Under the pieces are notes generated by a model that saw only the letters and a list, made by a program, of their open reading frames with translations, made no database searches and was not told the origin of the DNA. The position numbers and the translations under genes are program-made. A stretch of DNA of 64,000 bases from Nymphaea colorata (taxonomy: Eukaryota > Streptophyta > Magnoliopsida > Nymphaeales > Nymphaeaceae): assembly GCF_008831285.2 (NCBI RefSeq), contig NC_045141.1:18162848-18226847 (forward strand), written 5' to 3'. The number at the start of each line of letters is the position of its first letter. Position 1 is the stretch's first letter. This document shows positions 12,701 to 27,082 of this stretch, piece after piece.

Positions 12701-14144
12701 CACCGTGTTCATCAATATCCCCAGCATCTCTACTCTACAGTGGCATCCGTTCTCGGTGACATCCGACAGTAGTTTGGAGGAAGATGAACTGACTGTTGTT
12801 ATCAAGTCCGAAGGTAGTTGGTCGGAAGCTCTCTATCAAAAGCTATCGTCCAAAAATGTTGCAGTCGATCGACTTGAAGTTGCAGTTGAAGGACCTTATG
12901 GTTCTCCATCCATTGATTACTTGAGGTCTGCAATTGTCCTTTGCTACTACGTATATATTTATTAGCAAACTTTGTTTGACTTAGTCTAATCCTTCTAGTT
13001 CTACATATGAAATCTGCTTTTCCATACCACCACTTTTTGTTGTCGACCAGAAATTTCCTTGTTAACTTGCACCTTCTGCTCACAGGTATCCAGTTTAACG
13101 TGTTAGATTGGTTATTTAGAATGTTTGATTCTTCTAATATACTATATGGCAAGTCGTAACTTTTTCCTTTGAAGGAAACATGATTCTGCTTTAAAGGCTT
13201 ATACGCACTTGTGTTCAATTTTCAGGCATGATGTTTTGGTTATGATCAGTGGAGGAGTTGGCATAACTCCATTCTTCTCTATAATTCGCCATCTTCTTGC
13301 TCAGAGGACGAAAGCACCAAAGTTGCTGCTCGTTTGTGCGTTCAAGAGCTCAGCGGAACTTCACATGCTTGATCTCCTACTCCCTGTTTCCCCTTCTGCC
13401 ACAAAAATTTCCTCCTTGGAGCTCCAGGTGGAGGCCTACGTCACCAGGGAGAAAGAGCCTCAAACTGCTCAAACTGAGGTGCAGACCATATGGTTCAAAC
13501 CAAGCCAAAGTGATGCACCAGTTTCTTGGGCCGTAGGAAGTAACTGCAACTGGCTTTGGAGGGGAGCAGTCATTTTAGCTTCCTTTTCATTGTTTTTGGT
13601 CATTTTTGGTGTGTTCACAAGATTCTACACATACCCAATGGAAAGCAAGTCACAGTCACAATATCAATACCCAACTTGGCTAAGGGCATTTTTCATGATG
13701 TTCTTTATGTTTATGAGCGTTGTCCTTGTTAGCACTGTTGCCACGATATCGATCAGGAGGAAAGAGGCCAAGGAGGGAGGGCAGATCAAGAACTTGGAGA
13801 TGCAGACCCCAACAGGAACGCCAGGACAGTTGACGTATAAAGCAGAGAGGGAGTTGGAGAGCTTTCCCCATCAATCTGTTGTGCAAAGTACTAATGTGCA
13901 GTATACATATGGTGCACGACCAGACTTTAAAAGTAAGACTACTCTCTCTCAATCTCTCTCGTTCTTATGCTTCTGTTCTTAAATTTTGTTCTTGTTTCTA
14001 GAAATACTAGCACAGTTTCAAGGAGAAAGTGATGTGGGTGTGATGGTTTGCGGCCCCAAGGAAATGAAGGAAGATGTTGCAGGAATTTGCTCACCTGCCA
14101 ATGCTAACAATCTCCATTTTCATTGTGTCAGCTTTGACTTTTGA
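6775..14144 (+). CDS. FRO: ferric-chelate reductase (FRO family, FRO2-like)
   Basis: A membrane flavocytochrome b that moves electrons from cytosolic NADPH through FAD and two haems to extracellular Fe(III) chelates. Exons: 6775-6931, 7765-7864, 8793-8993, 11371-11605, 11706-12033, 12679-12925, 13226-13932, 14002-14144. All introns are GT..AG, phases agree, and the total is 705 codons, normal for the family (about 700-740). Visible: N-terminal membrane segments near residues 8-28 and 56-75; the ferric-reductase core with haem-ligand histidines in YHIWLGH, FTIHGL, FFYTHQLY and YVLHVG; FAD-binding HPFSVTS; NADPH-binding SGGVGITPF; two more membrane segments before the tail; and the terminal MVCGPKEM. 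The N-terminus resembles the FRO2 clade (plasma-membrane iron uptake) more than the organelle FRO6/7 types; this is inference. A TATA box lies upstream. Intron 3 carries a tandem array. Confidence 0.93.
9854..10084 (+). repeat. 77-bp tandem repeat, three copies, in FRO intron 3
   Basis: Units start CATCTACGTACGTCAAGTAA at 9854, 9931 and 10008, exactly 77 bp apart. The third copy has a few substitutions. Each unit contains overlapping ACGT cores (TACGTACGTC) and a second ACGT in AGTACGTTATAAGG. ACGT is the core bound by bZIP factors in plants; any regulatory role here is inference. Confidence 0.92.
10255..10690. repeat. degenerate CTCGAGCTCGA-rich element in FRO intron 3
   Basis: The stretch is packed with imperfect palindromic words such as GAGCTCGACT, CTCGAGCTCG and AGCTCGAGCT on both strands, separated by an AT-rich middle. 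Similar word content recurs near 56990-57360, with a GGCCCGA-rich variant near 57800-58160. This kind of sequence is common as dispersed non-coding repeat in plant genomes. I cannot name the family or give exact ends. Confidence 0.45.
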
Positions 14145-16197
14145 AGCAGTGCTAGGGATTCCCTTTTCTTGAAATGTATATGTATAGATTTGCATCTACA
14201 CTTGGTAATTGTGTGCTTCTATGTGAACTTCCCCATTGTCTCTGTGTCTACTTTTTATTTTTAAAGTTTGATGTATGTAATATTTCACACTGTCATGTGT
14301 ATGTTCTGTAACTTCTACATGTGCACTGTCCTTTAAGAAAAACATTGTGCAGTTTCTTCTGTATCAGTAAACGTTGTATATCTGTTTTTTTTCTCAAGTC
14401 CTCGACCAAATATGTTCCTGCAGGATACTCCACCTGTAATCAGTGGAATAATTTTCTTTTACAGTTGGTTGTGTTTGGGCGGAATAACAGGTAAGTGGTT
14501 GAAGGTCTATTTTTTGGAATCTAAGGGTCGAAGTCATATTACTTTAGGGTTGATTATCTCTAAACTCTTGCGAATCAATTTCTATTATCATAAAACCTCA
14601 TAAACTTAAGAATTAAGAACCAATACGTTAATGATGGGCGCTTCTACCATTAAGGAAATGTAACGAAAATGTCGACAACCAATTAAGCAAGCAGCATATG
14701 TTCTTACAAAAAGCAAATAATAGAAAAAAATAAGCAGGACTACTCAACGTCTTGCTTTCAAAGTGGAAAGCACTGTTCCGTCACGTTATGCAGTGCAGAA
14801 GACCTTGCAGGGGTACCCGTCAGGGCCGTCACAACTGCTCCACACAAGTCTCATAAAGGTTAATTCTTATTAGCTCATGCAAACACCTATACGTAGTTTT
14901 TCTTCAAATTAAATGGTCTCTCGCTTATCGACCACACACACACAAAACCTCTGTGATTGTCTTTTTATTTTGTGTCATTCCAAGCAACTAGCAATAGTCA
15001 ATACATCTTTTGCGACCTCTGTGGCTGGATTTTTTTTTTTTTGGTATTGTTAAATGAAACCCATTTTGGAATTAACATTCTAGAATCTCAGCAAAACATT
15101 ACCCAAAGGAATTAGAGTAAATGGTTGAACCATATGACAAGTGATTGGAAATTTGGCAGACCGCTAAAATGGGTGAGAAACTCATTTCTAGACGAGGGCA
15201 ATTTTGAAACTCAAGTTGAAGTCCAATAAGATGGTACATCTACCGGTGATGTGCAAGCCGAGATATTCAAATGGCTAGGCAAGGGGCAAGTCTTGAGCAA
15301 ACTTGTTAGTTGGCTAAGGGGTGTGAATGGTGACTAATTTATGTATCTAGAAGGGCTAAGGTGGAGCGGAGCCTTGACATTGCTTCGAATGCTTTTACTG
15401 TTAGCCCTATTAAGTTAAATCATTTGGTGCATTTGATACACTCTTCGGGACACTTGATTACAGAGGTCTACCAACGATCTAAGATCTCAAGAGTTGAGAG
15501 ATATGGATTAAAGATAAAATCCTTCCTTCACTAATCTTAGATCAGACCTTCTGCCAATGCAAAAACTAAAATGAAGATATCAGTGTTTATCTCAAGATTC
15601 GATCTAGTCTTCTTAGTTTGATAAACCATAAATTTTAGTTTTGATCTTTTGGCACACCATTAACAACATGCAACCAAGTTTCATTGATCGAAAACGAGAG
15701 GTACTCAACTACTTTTGTTTTAATTAGGGATACTTATGGGAGCCACATGGAGTTGACGACCATAGAAATTGAAATGTGACGCGCGGTCAAACGAACTCCA
15801 CTATGCCAACTCTCTTGGGTCTTCGAAATTGGTCACAAAGATCTTGGAAAGCAGAGCTAACAAGGTCTTGCCAATGTTGATGAAGGGGAACAAGCAGACA
15901 TCCTTGGCTCAAGCTTTACATAGGCGTGCGAAAGTGGTGTCATTGATCAGAACCACCATTGGTCACGACGACCTCATAGGGTGGACGTTCATCCGAAGGG
16001 AGATTTCATCTGCTCTTGCGAACATAGTTCTTGGGCGCCTAGAGAAAGAGACAAGCCCTTGTTTCATCCAACAAAGGGAGCGAATAAACAGCTGACTAAA
16101 TTCCGAAGGAACCGTGGGGAGAGGGGGAACACAGCAGCAGCGTCCTCCTTCTTCAGCCACCACTGCCTCCGCTTCTCGCCATTGCCACACTTCCCCA
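14145..16197. other. FRO 3' flank and PRMT6 5' flank
   Basis: The FRO 3' UTR probably fills the first few hundred bases. The rest is AT-rich until a GC-rich segment begins near 16090. An open frame at about 15769-16095 has no motif I recognise. The last 100 bases are in frame with the PRMT6 start but hold no upstream ATG: TGA lies at 16093-16095, and a GTG at 16114 is the only alternative start-like codon. Confidence 0.5.
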
Positions 16198-19100
16198 ATG
16201 CTTCCGAGCTCGGATGGCGCCAGCAACGGTCACCCACGGCACGCCTCCTCCGAAAGGAGGGCGGGTTACGTGCCCAGGGACAGACTCCGCAAGCCGGGAC
16301 GCACCTCTCGAGCACTCAGACACAGGGCCTCCGGACAAGATAGAGCCGTTGCTGCCGCCGCCACTCCTTACGATGCTGCCTATTTCCACTCGTATTCCCA
16401 CCTTGGGGTCCATGAAGAGATGATCAAGGTACGGGAAGAAACAGTGTCCCTCACCACCTCCATATTTTTCTTCTATTTTTTTTTTTGCTTTCCCTGATAC
16501 CCATTTAAGATCTCTCTAGTCTGTTATTGAACCTTAAAGTTGATTCGACGATTGGTGACTTTCTGCTTGTTTTGGTAATTAAGGAAGTGGTTTGTGGATA
16601 TGTAACAGTGAAAAATGGAAACCAAGCAATCTTGGTCAGTTTTAGGTTAATCCAGAAGGCGGCATCCTGTTGAGCCGGAGAAGGATTGCCTGTCTCTTCA
16701 TTGCATAAGGTTTCTTTTGCAGGCCACTCACTAAGCAGGCTTCCACGCAAATTTCCTGCATTCATCAAGTTTTGTTTTAACTAAATAATGTGATGGTGTC
16801 CTTATACAAAAATTTGGAAAAAGAGGGAGGGAAAGGTTATTCTTTCATCTGTTTAGGTAGCTATGTGAATATCAGAAAATAGGGATCATGGGATCTACTT
16901 GAGAGAAAAGAGGAATACAAATACTTTCTTCACTTCTGTGAAACTCCATGCGGGATATTTATATGTCAAGGTGTAGTTTCTCATTCTTATTACATAATGG
17001 TTCCTCGATATGTCATAGTCTATTCTATCTGCAATTGCACTATTCTTTGATGTAACTTTTCTCCGTAGCCATTGCATGCATTTTCTAGTTTTTTTATATA
17101 ATTAGTCATTGTTGCCTGAAGTCCAGTGATTTGATTTGATTAGGACCTGTTCCACTTGCTTTGCATCTTCCACTCAAATTGATGTGGTCTTTCATCATGA
17201 ATGGCTAAGTAGTTTGACATTCTGCAGGATCATGTGCGGACTGATACCTACAGGGCTGCAATAATGCAGCATCAAAGTAGTATTCAAGGCAAAGTAATAT
17301 TGGTTTCTCCTTAGACACCTGTGACTCTTTGTATTAATATTACTCTGGATTGGATCATGATTGGTGCAGTGTTGCTCTTTTTCTGGCCACTAGTAATTTG
17401 CTTATGGAAAGTTTCTGTTTTCAGGTTGTAATGGATGTAGGTTGTGGAACTGGCATTCTATCTATTTTTTGTGCTCTTGCTGGTGCAAGGAAGGTAAGGC
17501 TGTGTTGGTATTTAAGTTATTTCAATGTGTGATAAGTGTCTACATAGCTAAGCTTCTTGTTAACAAAATAATCTTCAAATTTGCAGAGTTGTATGTCAGA
17601 CAATTTACATCCTGGAGAAATTCAGACATCTGAAATATGTTGCTTCATTTTTTTGGGGCTTAGATCTGGGTTAGATATGAGCCTGTACTTAATTTAGTAA
17701 AAGACATATTAAGTTGGCCATTGTCATGCTTGGATGTACTTTTGGGCAACAAAAAATAAACAGCATAAAACATAAGAAGGTTGCAGCTAAAAGTCAAAAT
17801 TTTTTCCTAGATCAAATTGAAAAAGACATGGTCATAACTAGTCATATATGGAGACCAATTGTTGTTACAAGAACAAAAAGTATTTGTAGAATCAATTCAA
17901 ACTAAAACATGGTCTTAACATGTATGTATATACAGTCATGCCCATTATAAGCCATAGGTAATTGGGCATTGAGGCTCAATCTTTTTTATCAAACTTGATA
18001 AATATATTCAATAAAAATTATCTAGTAAGAATCATGATTTAGTAGCTTAGCTTACTCTCTTTTACATAAAATTTTGAATTTTCAAGTTATGCAGTGCTTA
18101 TGAGCCATTGGTTTATTCAGCTTGTAGCATTCATATATGCATGTTACAGAAACATGACCCAATGATTTGTACTAAACGGTATATGAAAATCATATCTATG
18201 AGGTTACAGTACTTTATCCATAAAATTATTAAAAGGTAATGGCCTTTGTGAAGTGGGAGAAAGGCACCTGGAGAAACCCTATCATTAGTAAACAAACAGA
18301 CACACATATACACATATATGACTGACATGTAAAAGCCATATGCTTATGTTTAGTTTTCAGTTTTTTATGAAATATGATGCAGAGACGAAGTACTTTATCC
18401 CTATTACATTGAAGATGGATCTTCCTACCTTGCTATCTTTTTCATCTTTTGGTTTTCATAAAGTCAGAAATGAGCTTGCTGACCTTCTTGCACTGCAGGT
18501 TTATGCAGTGGATGCTAGTGAGATTGCCATACAGGTAATAGTCCACTTCTTTTCTTATTTTATAGTTGTCTTATTGCTTTCGTTTGTACCACTTACTTGA
18601 TCTTGTTTACATTCTTTTTGTTTCCAATTTGTTGACACTTGCTGTGTAGGAGTACTGGATAAATCAAGGAAGATGGGACATATTTTGCTTAAAGGCCTAT
18701 CTTTAGTAGAAATAGAGATTTTGTCACATAGGCATTCCTACCTGCATGTGATGGTAATGTTGACCTATGTCACATGGACTCTTCAAAAAAGGGGCAGCAG
18801 CCATGTCGACACGATGTGCATGTGGCTCTGACAGGCACCCCAACCGCACCCTCTCTTCTTCATGTTGAAAATTATTTTTATTCCTTTTTTATTTTCTCTC
18901 CCCTCTCTTTTTTTTATGTACAGTAATAAATATAAGAAAAGACAAATTTAAGATAAGAAACTACCATATATATATATATATATAATGACTACATATATTT
19001 ATATATATATAATAAATAAATAAATATATATGTGTGTGTAAATGTATGTATAGCCTCGCTGCTCACCCACACCCGATTTTTTTGGGATGTGCTGCACCGG

Positions 19101-22100
19101 CACCCACATCCCGCACTAATGTGACAGAAATGTTGACACAACAGGGCAAGGGGAACATCAGATATGACTTAGACACGCTCAGGTTCACTCATCTTTCGTT
19201 CAGTTCAAGATGGGTATTAATCAAATGTGAGCCAGCAAAATATATCCAGATCACAGAAATGAAAGGAAAGTTTTTTGTCGTTTTGATACGTATCATTAAC
19301 TTTTAAAAACTATGTCTATCTTTACTATTTCAGTGTTAGTTTCATAGACATTCTTTGTTATTTATCTTGTTTGTCGTTTCACAATTCCTGAACATTGCAT
19401 TTATGTTTCTCTCTAATTTTCTGGATATCCCTTTTAGGTATGCTGTCCTTTAAATGAATTCTTACGTGCTTGGGCTGAATTTAAAGTCAGAGCATTTGTT
19501 GCATGCCTTGTATCTCATTTTCATTGAAAACAACCTTGACTTAGCATGATAAGTTAACTATTTCATATTACCAGGCAAATGAAGTTGTCAAGATGAACAA
19601 TTTGTCCGAGAAAATTGAAGTTTTACATGGAAGAGTTGAGGTAAAAATTTGATGTGAGTTTGATTGTTTTTTTGTTGTACCACAAGAGTTACATGCTTTT
19701 GTGTGTGTGTGCACATTTATGCATGTGCATGTGTGCATGTATCTGTGAATGTATGTGTATATATTTCTCTGTATGTATTATATATGTATTTGTGCATGCA
19801 TGGAAAAGTCAACAAGGAAAGACCCTGCCGGCCTGCCCAGTTGTTTCTTGCTGTCATCTCTGTTATGGAAAATTGTGTTCTTTTATCTCTCAATGCCTTA
19901 CAGCTTTAGTTTGCTTGCTATACCCATGTTTCCTGCTTCTCTAGATAAGTTCTATGACTTTCCTTTCTCCAGTTTTAACTAAAATCCAAAGGGCATCCCT
20001 ATTTGTGCTTCAAAGATTGTGTTTCATTTTAAGGAAAAAAAAAATCCTTAAAGAAATCTTAACTGGTTTCTTAACACGTTTTATTACTTCCCTATGTGTA
20101 TAAGTTAGAATTTAATGGTTAACAACTGGAAAGTTTTAAGGTTCTTTGATCATTATTGGGGCTTTGGCAATTCCAAAAGTGTAATTGTTCATGGTGGAGT
20201 TGGTGAATGCAGGACATTGAGATTGATGAGGAAATTGATGTTATAATCTCAGAGTGGATGGGCTACATGTTGTTATATGAGGTAGATGTTTAGTATTTGA
20301 TGGCTTTTTATGCAGTCTGGCCCCCTTTTGTCAGTTTTTATGAATGCAAATATGACAAATAAAATAAGTGAATAGCATTTGAAACTGCCGCAGAGCATGC
20401 TGTCAAGTGTAATTACAGCAAGGGACCGGTGGCTTAAGCCTGGAGGACTTATACTTCCTTCTCATGCAACGGTATTGTTACATTAAGTCCAACCTAGTCA
20501 TTGTTCTCTTATGCCTGTAGTTATCTGTTTGGTAATGCCATGATGTGATAGCAGTATATATAGTTGGGACGTGAATTTAGAATATATAATTCAGGTTACT
20601 TACCATGTTTGTTTTCGTGCATGGCCAAATGAATATGATGGTGGTTTTATGTTTACTGTTGCAGTTATATATGGCACCTGTTACACATTCAGAAAGATAT
20701 AGGGAAAGCATAGATTTTTGGCGCAATGTGTATGGAATTGACAGTGAGTTATAATCCTTCTTGTAGATAAATTTCAATTGTTGTTTCGGTTTCCTACATT
20801 AAATGAATCATGTTAGGTCGAAATAGGATATATATGGGACACTTGTGATGGTTTAAATTGTTTGAAGAATTCTTCCTGTTTAAAGTTCCTTAGTAGAGCA
20901 TTCCACCACAAGCAAAAAACTTTTGTTAGTCCTGTATATTAGACCAATATGAGAATCTATGTTGATGTTAGAAAAGTCTGCATGAGATTGAGTAATTATG
21001 AAGTATGAACCACTTGTATCTGCAATGATCTATAACCTTTCCTTGAGAGTTTGACAATTATCTATTGAAACTGTAATGGCAAAACAAGTTGGTCTAAAGT
21101 TTGGAGTTTTCAGGCAGTGTTTTCTTGTGGTAATGGATTTTCTTTAGCTCTTGAATTGAATAACCCTGTGCTGATATGCAGGACCAATCTACCATCAACA
21201 TTGATGTGCATACTTTTGTTGCACGATCTAGCTTTTGTGATGTTTGTATACCGTTGTTTAATGCATGCTTAAGTTCAATGTAGCTCATTTTCTTTGTGAC
21301 TGATTTGCAATTGAATTATAAGAACTGCCTTAATTTCTTAAGTTTGATTGGTCTTTTAACATGAGATGCCTTTTATTTGGTGGATATAGTGTCTGCAATG
21401 TTGCCACTAGCAAAACAGTGTGCATTTGAGGAACCATCTGTGGAGATTATATCTGGGGAGAATGTTTTAACATGGCCATTTGTGGTGAGTTTCCATATGT
21501 TCTAGTGCTTGAGGCAGTGGTCTCTGCTCCATGTATGTTAATGGCCGTTTTCACTCCATTTCTCAAAGCTTTCGGCGTCATTAAGGTTCAGATTTTGTGC
21601 TGAGTACATCTCATGACCATCATGGAACATGTTAAATGCTTGGGAGATGATGGGCCATAACTTGAGCTAGATTCTTGTTTTTTCTACCACTTAGTGGCAT
21701 TGTCTTGCTAAAATAGAATAGATCTGAACTTGGCATTTGTTGCAGCCTTGAAACGTGGAGAGAGAGAGAGAGAGGGCTGAAGACGTGAGAGTTGAGAAGA
21801 AAAGAACTCATCTCATTCACTAACCCTAATCTCTATTATAAAGAGATTAGGGTAGAAAGAAGATTTACATATTACATCAATCTAAAATAAAGAAAATATT
21901 AAAGAGATCTTATAACCCTTTAATATTACAAAGAACCACCTAGAAATATAAACATTCTTATTTCAACACTCCCCCTCAAGCTGGAGCATACATGTTAAAC
22001 ATGCTCAGCTTGTCTGAACATTTAGAGAAATCACCAATAGGGAGAGCTTTGGTGAAGACATCTGTAGCTTGGTCTTCTGAAGGGACATGAATAGTGGTAA

Positions 22101-25100
22101 TGGTTCCTCCTTGAACGAGATCTCGAATGTAATGACAGTCAACCTCAATATGTTTAGTTCTCTCATGAAAAATTGGATTATTAGCAATGTATGTGGCTGC
22201 ACGATTGTCACAATACATCTTCATGGGAAGTGAAATCGACACACTTAGGTTAGATAGCATGGATCTAGCCCAAGTCATTTCTGTTGCAGTTTGAGCCATA
22301 GCTCTGTATTCAGATTCTGCACTAGATCTTGACACCACGCCTTGTTTTTTACTTCTCCATGATATGAGGTTGCCTCCCACAAATACACAAAATCCTGTGA
22401 TAGATTTTCTGTCCTCGATTGAGCCAGCATAGTCAGCATCACTATAGGCTTCCACTTCCAGAGTCTTGCCTTTTGTGAACAAAAGGCTTTTGCCAGGAGA
22501 CGATTTCAGATATTTAACCACCATCAAAGCAGCATCCCAATGAACTTTCCTTGGTTTTTTCATAAATTGACTTAGCTTCTCCACTGCAAAACTAATGTCT
22601 AGTCTTATCACAGTAACATAGAGTAGTTTTCCAATAAGGGATCTATAAGATTGAGAATCCACTAATTCTGTTTGGTCATCATGAAGGTGTATACGTGGAT
22701 TCATAGGCAAATTAGTCGGTTTAGCTCCTAGCATCCCTGTGTCCTGCAATAAATCAAGAACATACTTCCGTTGAGAGAGAACAACACCCTCCCTATTGCG
22801 AGCAACTTCTATTCATAAGAAGTATCGATGTGGACCAAGATCTTTCGTCACAAAGTGTTTTTGAAGAAACAGTTTTGCATCAGAAATTTCTTGATCAGAG
22901 TCACCTGTTAGGATAATATCATCAACATAAACTACGAGAACGGTTATACCTCTGGAAGTCTTCTTGATAAACAGAGAATGATCAAGAGGAGATCTCACAA
23001 AGCCACACTTTGAGACTACCTCGGAAAACTTGTGAAACCACGCACGAGGACTCTGCTTGAGTCCATAAATAGCTTTCTTTAGCTTGCACACTTTGCCACA
23101 CTCCTCCTGTCGTTCAAATCCTGGTGGTTGTTGCATATAGACAGTCTCATCGAGATCATCGTACAAAAAGACGTTTTTGACATCCAGTTGATACATGTGC
23201 CAGTCATGGTGGACAACCACAAAAATGATAAGGCGAATGGTTCCCAACCGAGCAACTGAAGAGAAGGTCTCAAAGAAATCCACACCGTAGGTCTGCGTGT
23301 AGCCATTAGTAACCAACCGAGCTTTGTATCGTTCCATAGAACCATAAGAATTATATTTCATTGTGAATACCCACTTTGAGCCAACAATATCACAACGAGG
23401 AGGAGGATCAACAAGTTCCCAAGTGCCTCTTTGCACTAAGGCATCCATCTCATCTTGCATAGCCCGTCTCCATTATGAGCAGCCAGAGCTTGAATGAACT
23501 GTTGCATATTTTTACCAATACCATTAGTAGACACAAAAGGAGATATAGGATGTAAAGTACATTGCCGCCTGCCTTTGCGAAGAGCAATAGGTAAGTCTTA
23601 ACAGGGATCAGAATGACTAGGGCTATGCACTTCAGATGTACTTACCTCCTGAGAAATGGTTGGCGAAGGATTATGAGAAGGGTCCTGTCGACGTGTGTAG
23701 ACCAGTGGAGGATCACGAAACTTGGACACTACAGTAGAAGGAGATTCAAAAGGGAACGACTCCAAAGGAATAGGAGGAATAGGTAGTGGGTCTGGTGATG
23801 GTGGCATCTCAGGAAGGATGGAAGAGGAGCTATAATAAGGTTGATACTCAAAGAATGTGACATCCGCACTGATATACTCCTTTTGAGTTAAGGGATCAAA
23901 GCATTTGTAGCCCTTATGGTTTCTGGAGTAGCCTATAAAGATACACTTAAGGGCTTGGGCTCCCAATTTATCACGTGTGGGTCCAAATATGTGAACGAAG
24001 CATGTGCAACCAAATACTTTGGGAGTCACTGGAAATAAGGGTCGTTGTGGATGCACAAGTTTAATGGGAACCTTGTTGTCAATGGAGGATGAGGGTAAAC
24101 GGTTGGTTAAGTAACAAGCCGTGAGGATGGCATCTCCCCAAAAAGATGCAGGTAACTTGGTATGAAGCATTAGGGAACGAGCCACATTTAAGAGTTAGCG
24201 ATGTTTACGTTCAGCTACTCCATTTTGTTGGGAGGTATGAGGACAAGTAAACTGAGGAGAAATGCCATTATCGGAGTAAAACTTTATTAAGGTTGAGGCT
24301 TTGAACTCAAGGGCGTTATCAGTACGAATGTTTTTAACAAGAATACCAAACTGAGTCTTTGTTTTAATAATAAGATTTTTGAGAATACATACTACTTCAG
24401 ACCTTTCCTTCGACCCAAGTCACTCGAGAATAATCATCAACAATGACAAGAAAATGCCGAAATCTTGACCTACTAACAACTCTGCTAGGACCCTACACAT
24501 CAACATGAAGAAGATCAAATAGTCCACAACTGGACGGACAAAGACTCGATGAATAACTGCGATGGGTGTGTTTGCCAAGTTGACAGGCTTCACACTGGAA
24601 CGACTCTGGTATTGAAAGCTGAAGAAGAAAGTGACAGAGCTTGGAGACAAATGGATGACCAAGTCTTAGATGCCACTGGAAAGAGGAGGACGGTGAGGTG
24701 ATCGATGATGCTGCAATACCCACTGGATCCGACAGGAAGTAGATGCCTCCTTTCTCATAGCCTCCACCAATCGTCTTCCTAGTTTCCAAGTCCTGAAATG
24801 AACATAAACCATAGTCAAATGTAACACGACAGTGTAAGTCATTAATCAATTGTCCAACTGATAACAAATTTGTTGGGAACTTAGGAGCATATAACACATT
24901 AGGAATAGTCATAGACTGAGAAATCTTGATATTACCATAACCCAGAATAGGTGACCATCTACCATCTGCAAGTTTCACATGACGTGCCTGAGGCAACATG
25001 TGTAGCACAATAAACATAGAAGATTTACTACAAAAGTGTCTCGATGCTCTGGAATCAATAATCCAAGTAATACCTGTATCATGTGGGACACTATCAACAG

Positions 25101-27034
25101 ACATAGCACTGTCTATCATGACTGTAGAGGCCGACGGCTGGGAAGATCTGAGTGCTAGGAAGTCCTCATACTCAGACTTCTTGATACTCATTGTCACTGT
25201 CTCAGGGTGAGAAGGATATAAAGACCCATCTACAACTGATGAAGCTGCCTGAACAGACCCAATAGGAGACGGTAAAGAATTCTTGCCCTGCTTGGATGCA
25301 ACATTTCTTCCTAGGGATGCAACGGAAGGACGACCATGTTTATCCCAACATCTGTCTTCTAAATGTCCTATTTTACCACAATAGGTGCACTGAAATCTCC
25401 CCCTACCTCCTCCTGACCCACGACCAATGCCTCTCCCCCTGAATGAACCGCGTCCACGACCTCTTGAGGCTACCAAGGCAGAAGCCTGTAAGTCACTAAA
25501 GGGCTGAGAAAGAGTCACAGCAAGACGACTGAGTCTGTTGTAGGCTTCGACTGGGTTAGGGATTTCTGCTCCAGTCAACATCTGTGCCTTTGCTACAACA
25601 TAGTCAGGGGAGAGACCCTGTAAAAACTTCGCAACCATAGACTGTTACCATGAGTTTTATGACATGTTGGACATGGGGGACGTAATGCTTTAAGTCGTTC
25701 ATAGATGGACTTGAGGGAAGCGAAGTACTGAGCATGACTTTGATCACCCTGTTGCAAATTAAGTAATTCCTCCTCCACCTACAATATCTTGCTAACATTT
25801 TTGTCATTTGAGTAAGTTTGTTTCAAGAAATCCCACATTTGTTTGGCCGAGGTATAGTATGCAATAGTTGATGCGATTTGTGGTTGCACACTATTCATGA
25901 TCCACGACATCACAATATTATTATCTCCCTTCCATGAACCATATTTTCCACTCTTTTCGACAAACTCATTTTCTTCTATAACATGCTCCTTCTGATGTCC
26001 AATCGCTGACATCATAAACACACGAGACCAAATCTCATAGTTAGATCCATCTAACTTTACCGTAGAACCATAAGAGAATGGATTTCCTCCACTTTTAACC
26101 TCATGAGAAAAATCAATCCTGAGATTTTCAGCCATTGCAAATCTATCCACAAGAGATTAACCACCACAGGCAAGAGAAAAAAATATTGAAAAGGAGACTG
26201 ATCAGCAAGACCAAACTTCCCACAGCCACGTTAGATGCACAAGAGCAAGCAAACCGCTGTCCAACTGTTGACTGCAACCCACGGCCAAAAAGAACAACAA
26301 TCTGAAAAAAAAAACTGCTAACAGCAAGCCCACAATAATCTGCTCCAACCAACAACTTGTCTATTTATGTATCTAACGCAGCTGTACCACACATTAATTT
26401 TCACACATCATGGATAACGACAGCAGATAAATGTATTCAACGTAAACTGCCACAAAAAATCATAAAGAGCAGTCCTCCACTTGGCTGCCTTGATCATAGA
26501 CCACATCAAACCATAAGAGTCTCCACGACTGGAGTCTATTCATGCATACCTCCTAGCGTGAATAGACTCCTCCACCTAGTTCCGTTGCTGGAAATCAGTC
26601 AACTAGAACAGATGAGAAGAGAAGAAGGAAGAGACACAAGAAGAGGAAGGAGAACAAGACGGTGGAAGAGATAGCCTGAGAAGGAGAAGGAGGGTCGCCG
26701 GCTGTTCACGTCACGTCGCCAGATTCACGGACCTCTGCAGCCTATTGCCAGCTGTTCACGTCGCGTCGCCAGTCACGTCCCGCTCTAATACCATGTTGCA
26801 GCCTTGAAACGTGGAGAGAGAGAGAGAGAGGGCTGAAGACGTGAGAGTTGAGAAGAAAAGAACTCATCTCATTCACTAACCCTAATCTCTAAAGAGATTA
26901 GGGTAGAAAGAAGATTTGCATATTACATCAATCTAAAATGAAGAAAATATACTCTTTAATATTACAAAGAACCACCTAAAAACATAGACATTCTTATTTC
27001 AACAGCATTATTACTGATTACCCGTTTTCCCATG

Positions 27035-27082
<48 letters not shown>

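Larger units (their letters stand above)
21738..27004 (-). mobile_element. Ty1/copia LTR retrotransposon, decayed, in PRMT6 intron 9
   Basis: A 5267-bp element on the minus strand, antisense to the host gene. It has two LTRs beginning TGTTG and ending CAACA, a tRNA-iMet-type primer site, a polypurine tract, and gag, protease, integrase, reverse transcriptase and RNase H remnants in copia order (integrase before reverse transcriptase). The flanking 5-bp duplication GCATT is perfect. In-frame stops and frameshifts in gag, integrase and reverse transcriptase make it non-autonomous. The two LTRs differ by about five substitutions and two short indels over some 211 aligned bases, so insertion is fairly recent on an evolutionary scale. 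Confidence 0.95.

Noticed and set aside
15769..16095. 108-codon open frame upstream of PRMT6
   Set aside because: Opens at a non-ATG codon, has no motif I recognise, and ends in a stop just before the PRMT6 first exon. Chance frame or unresolved repeat remnant.
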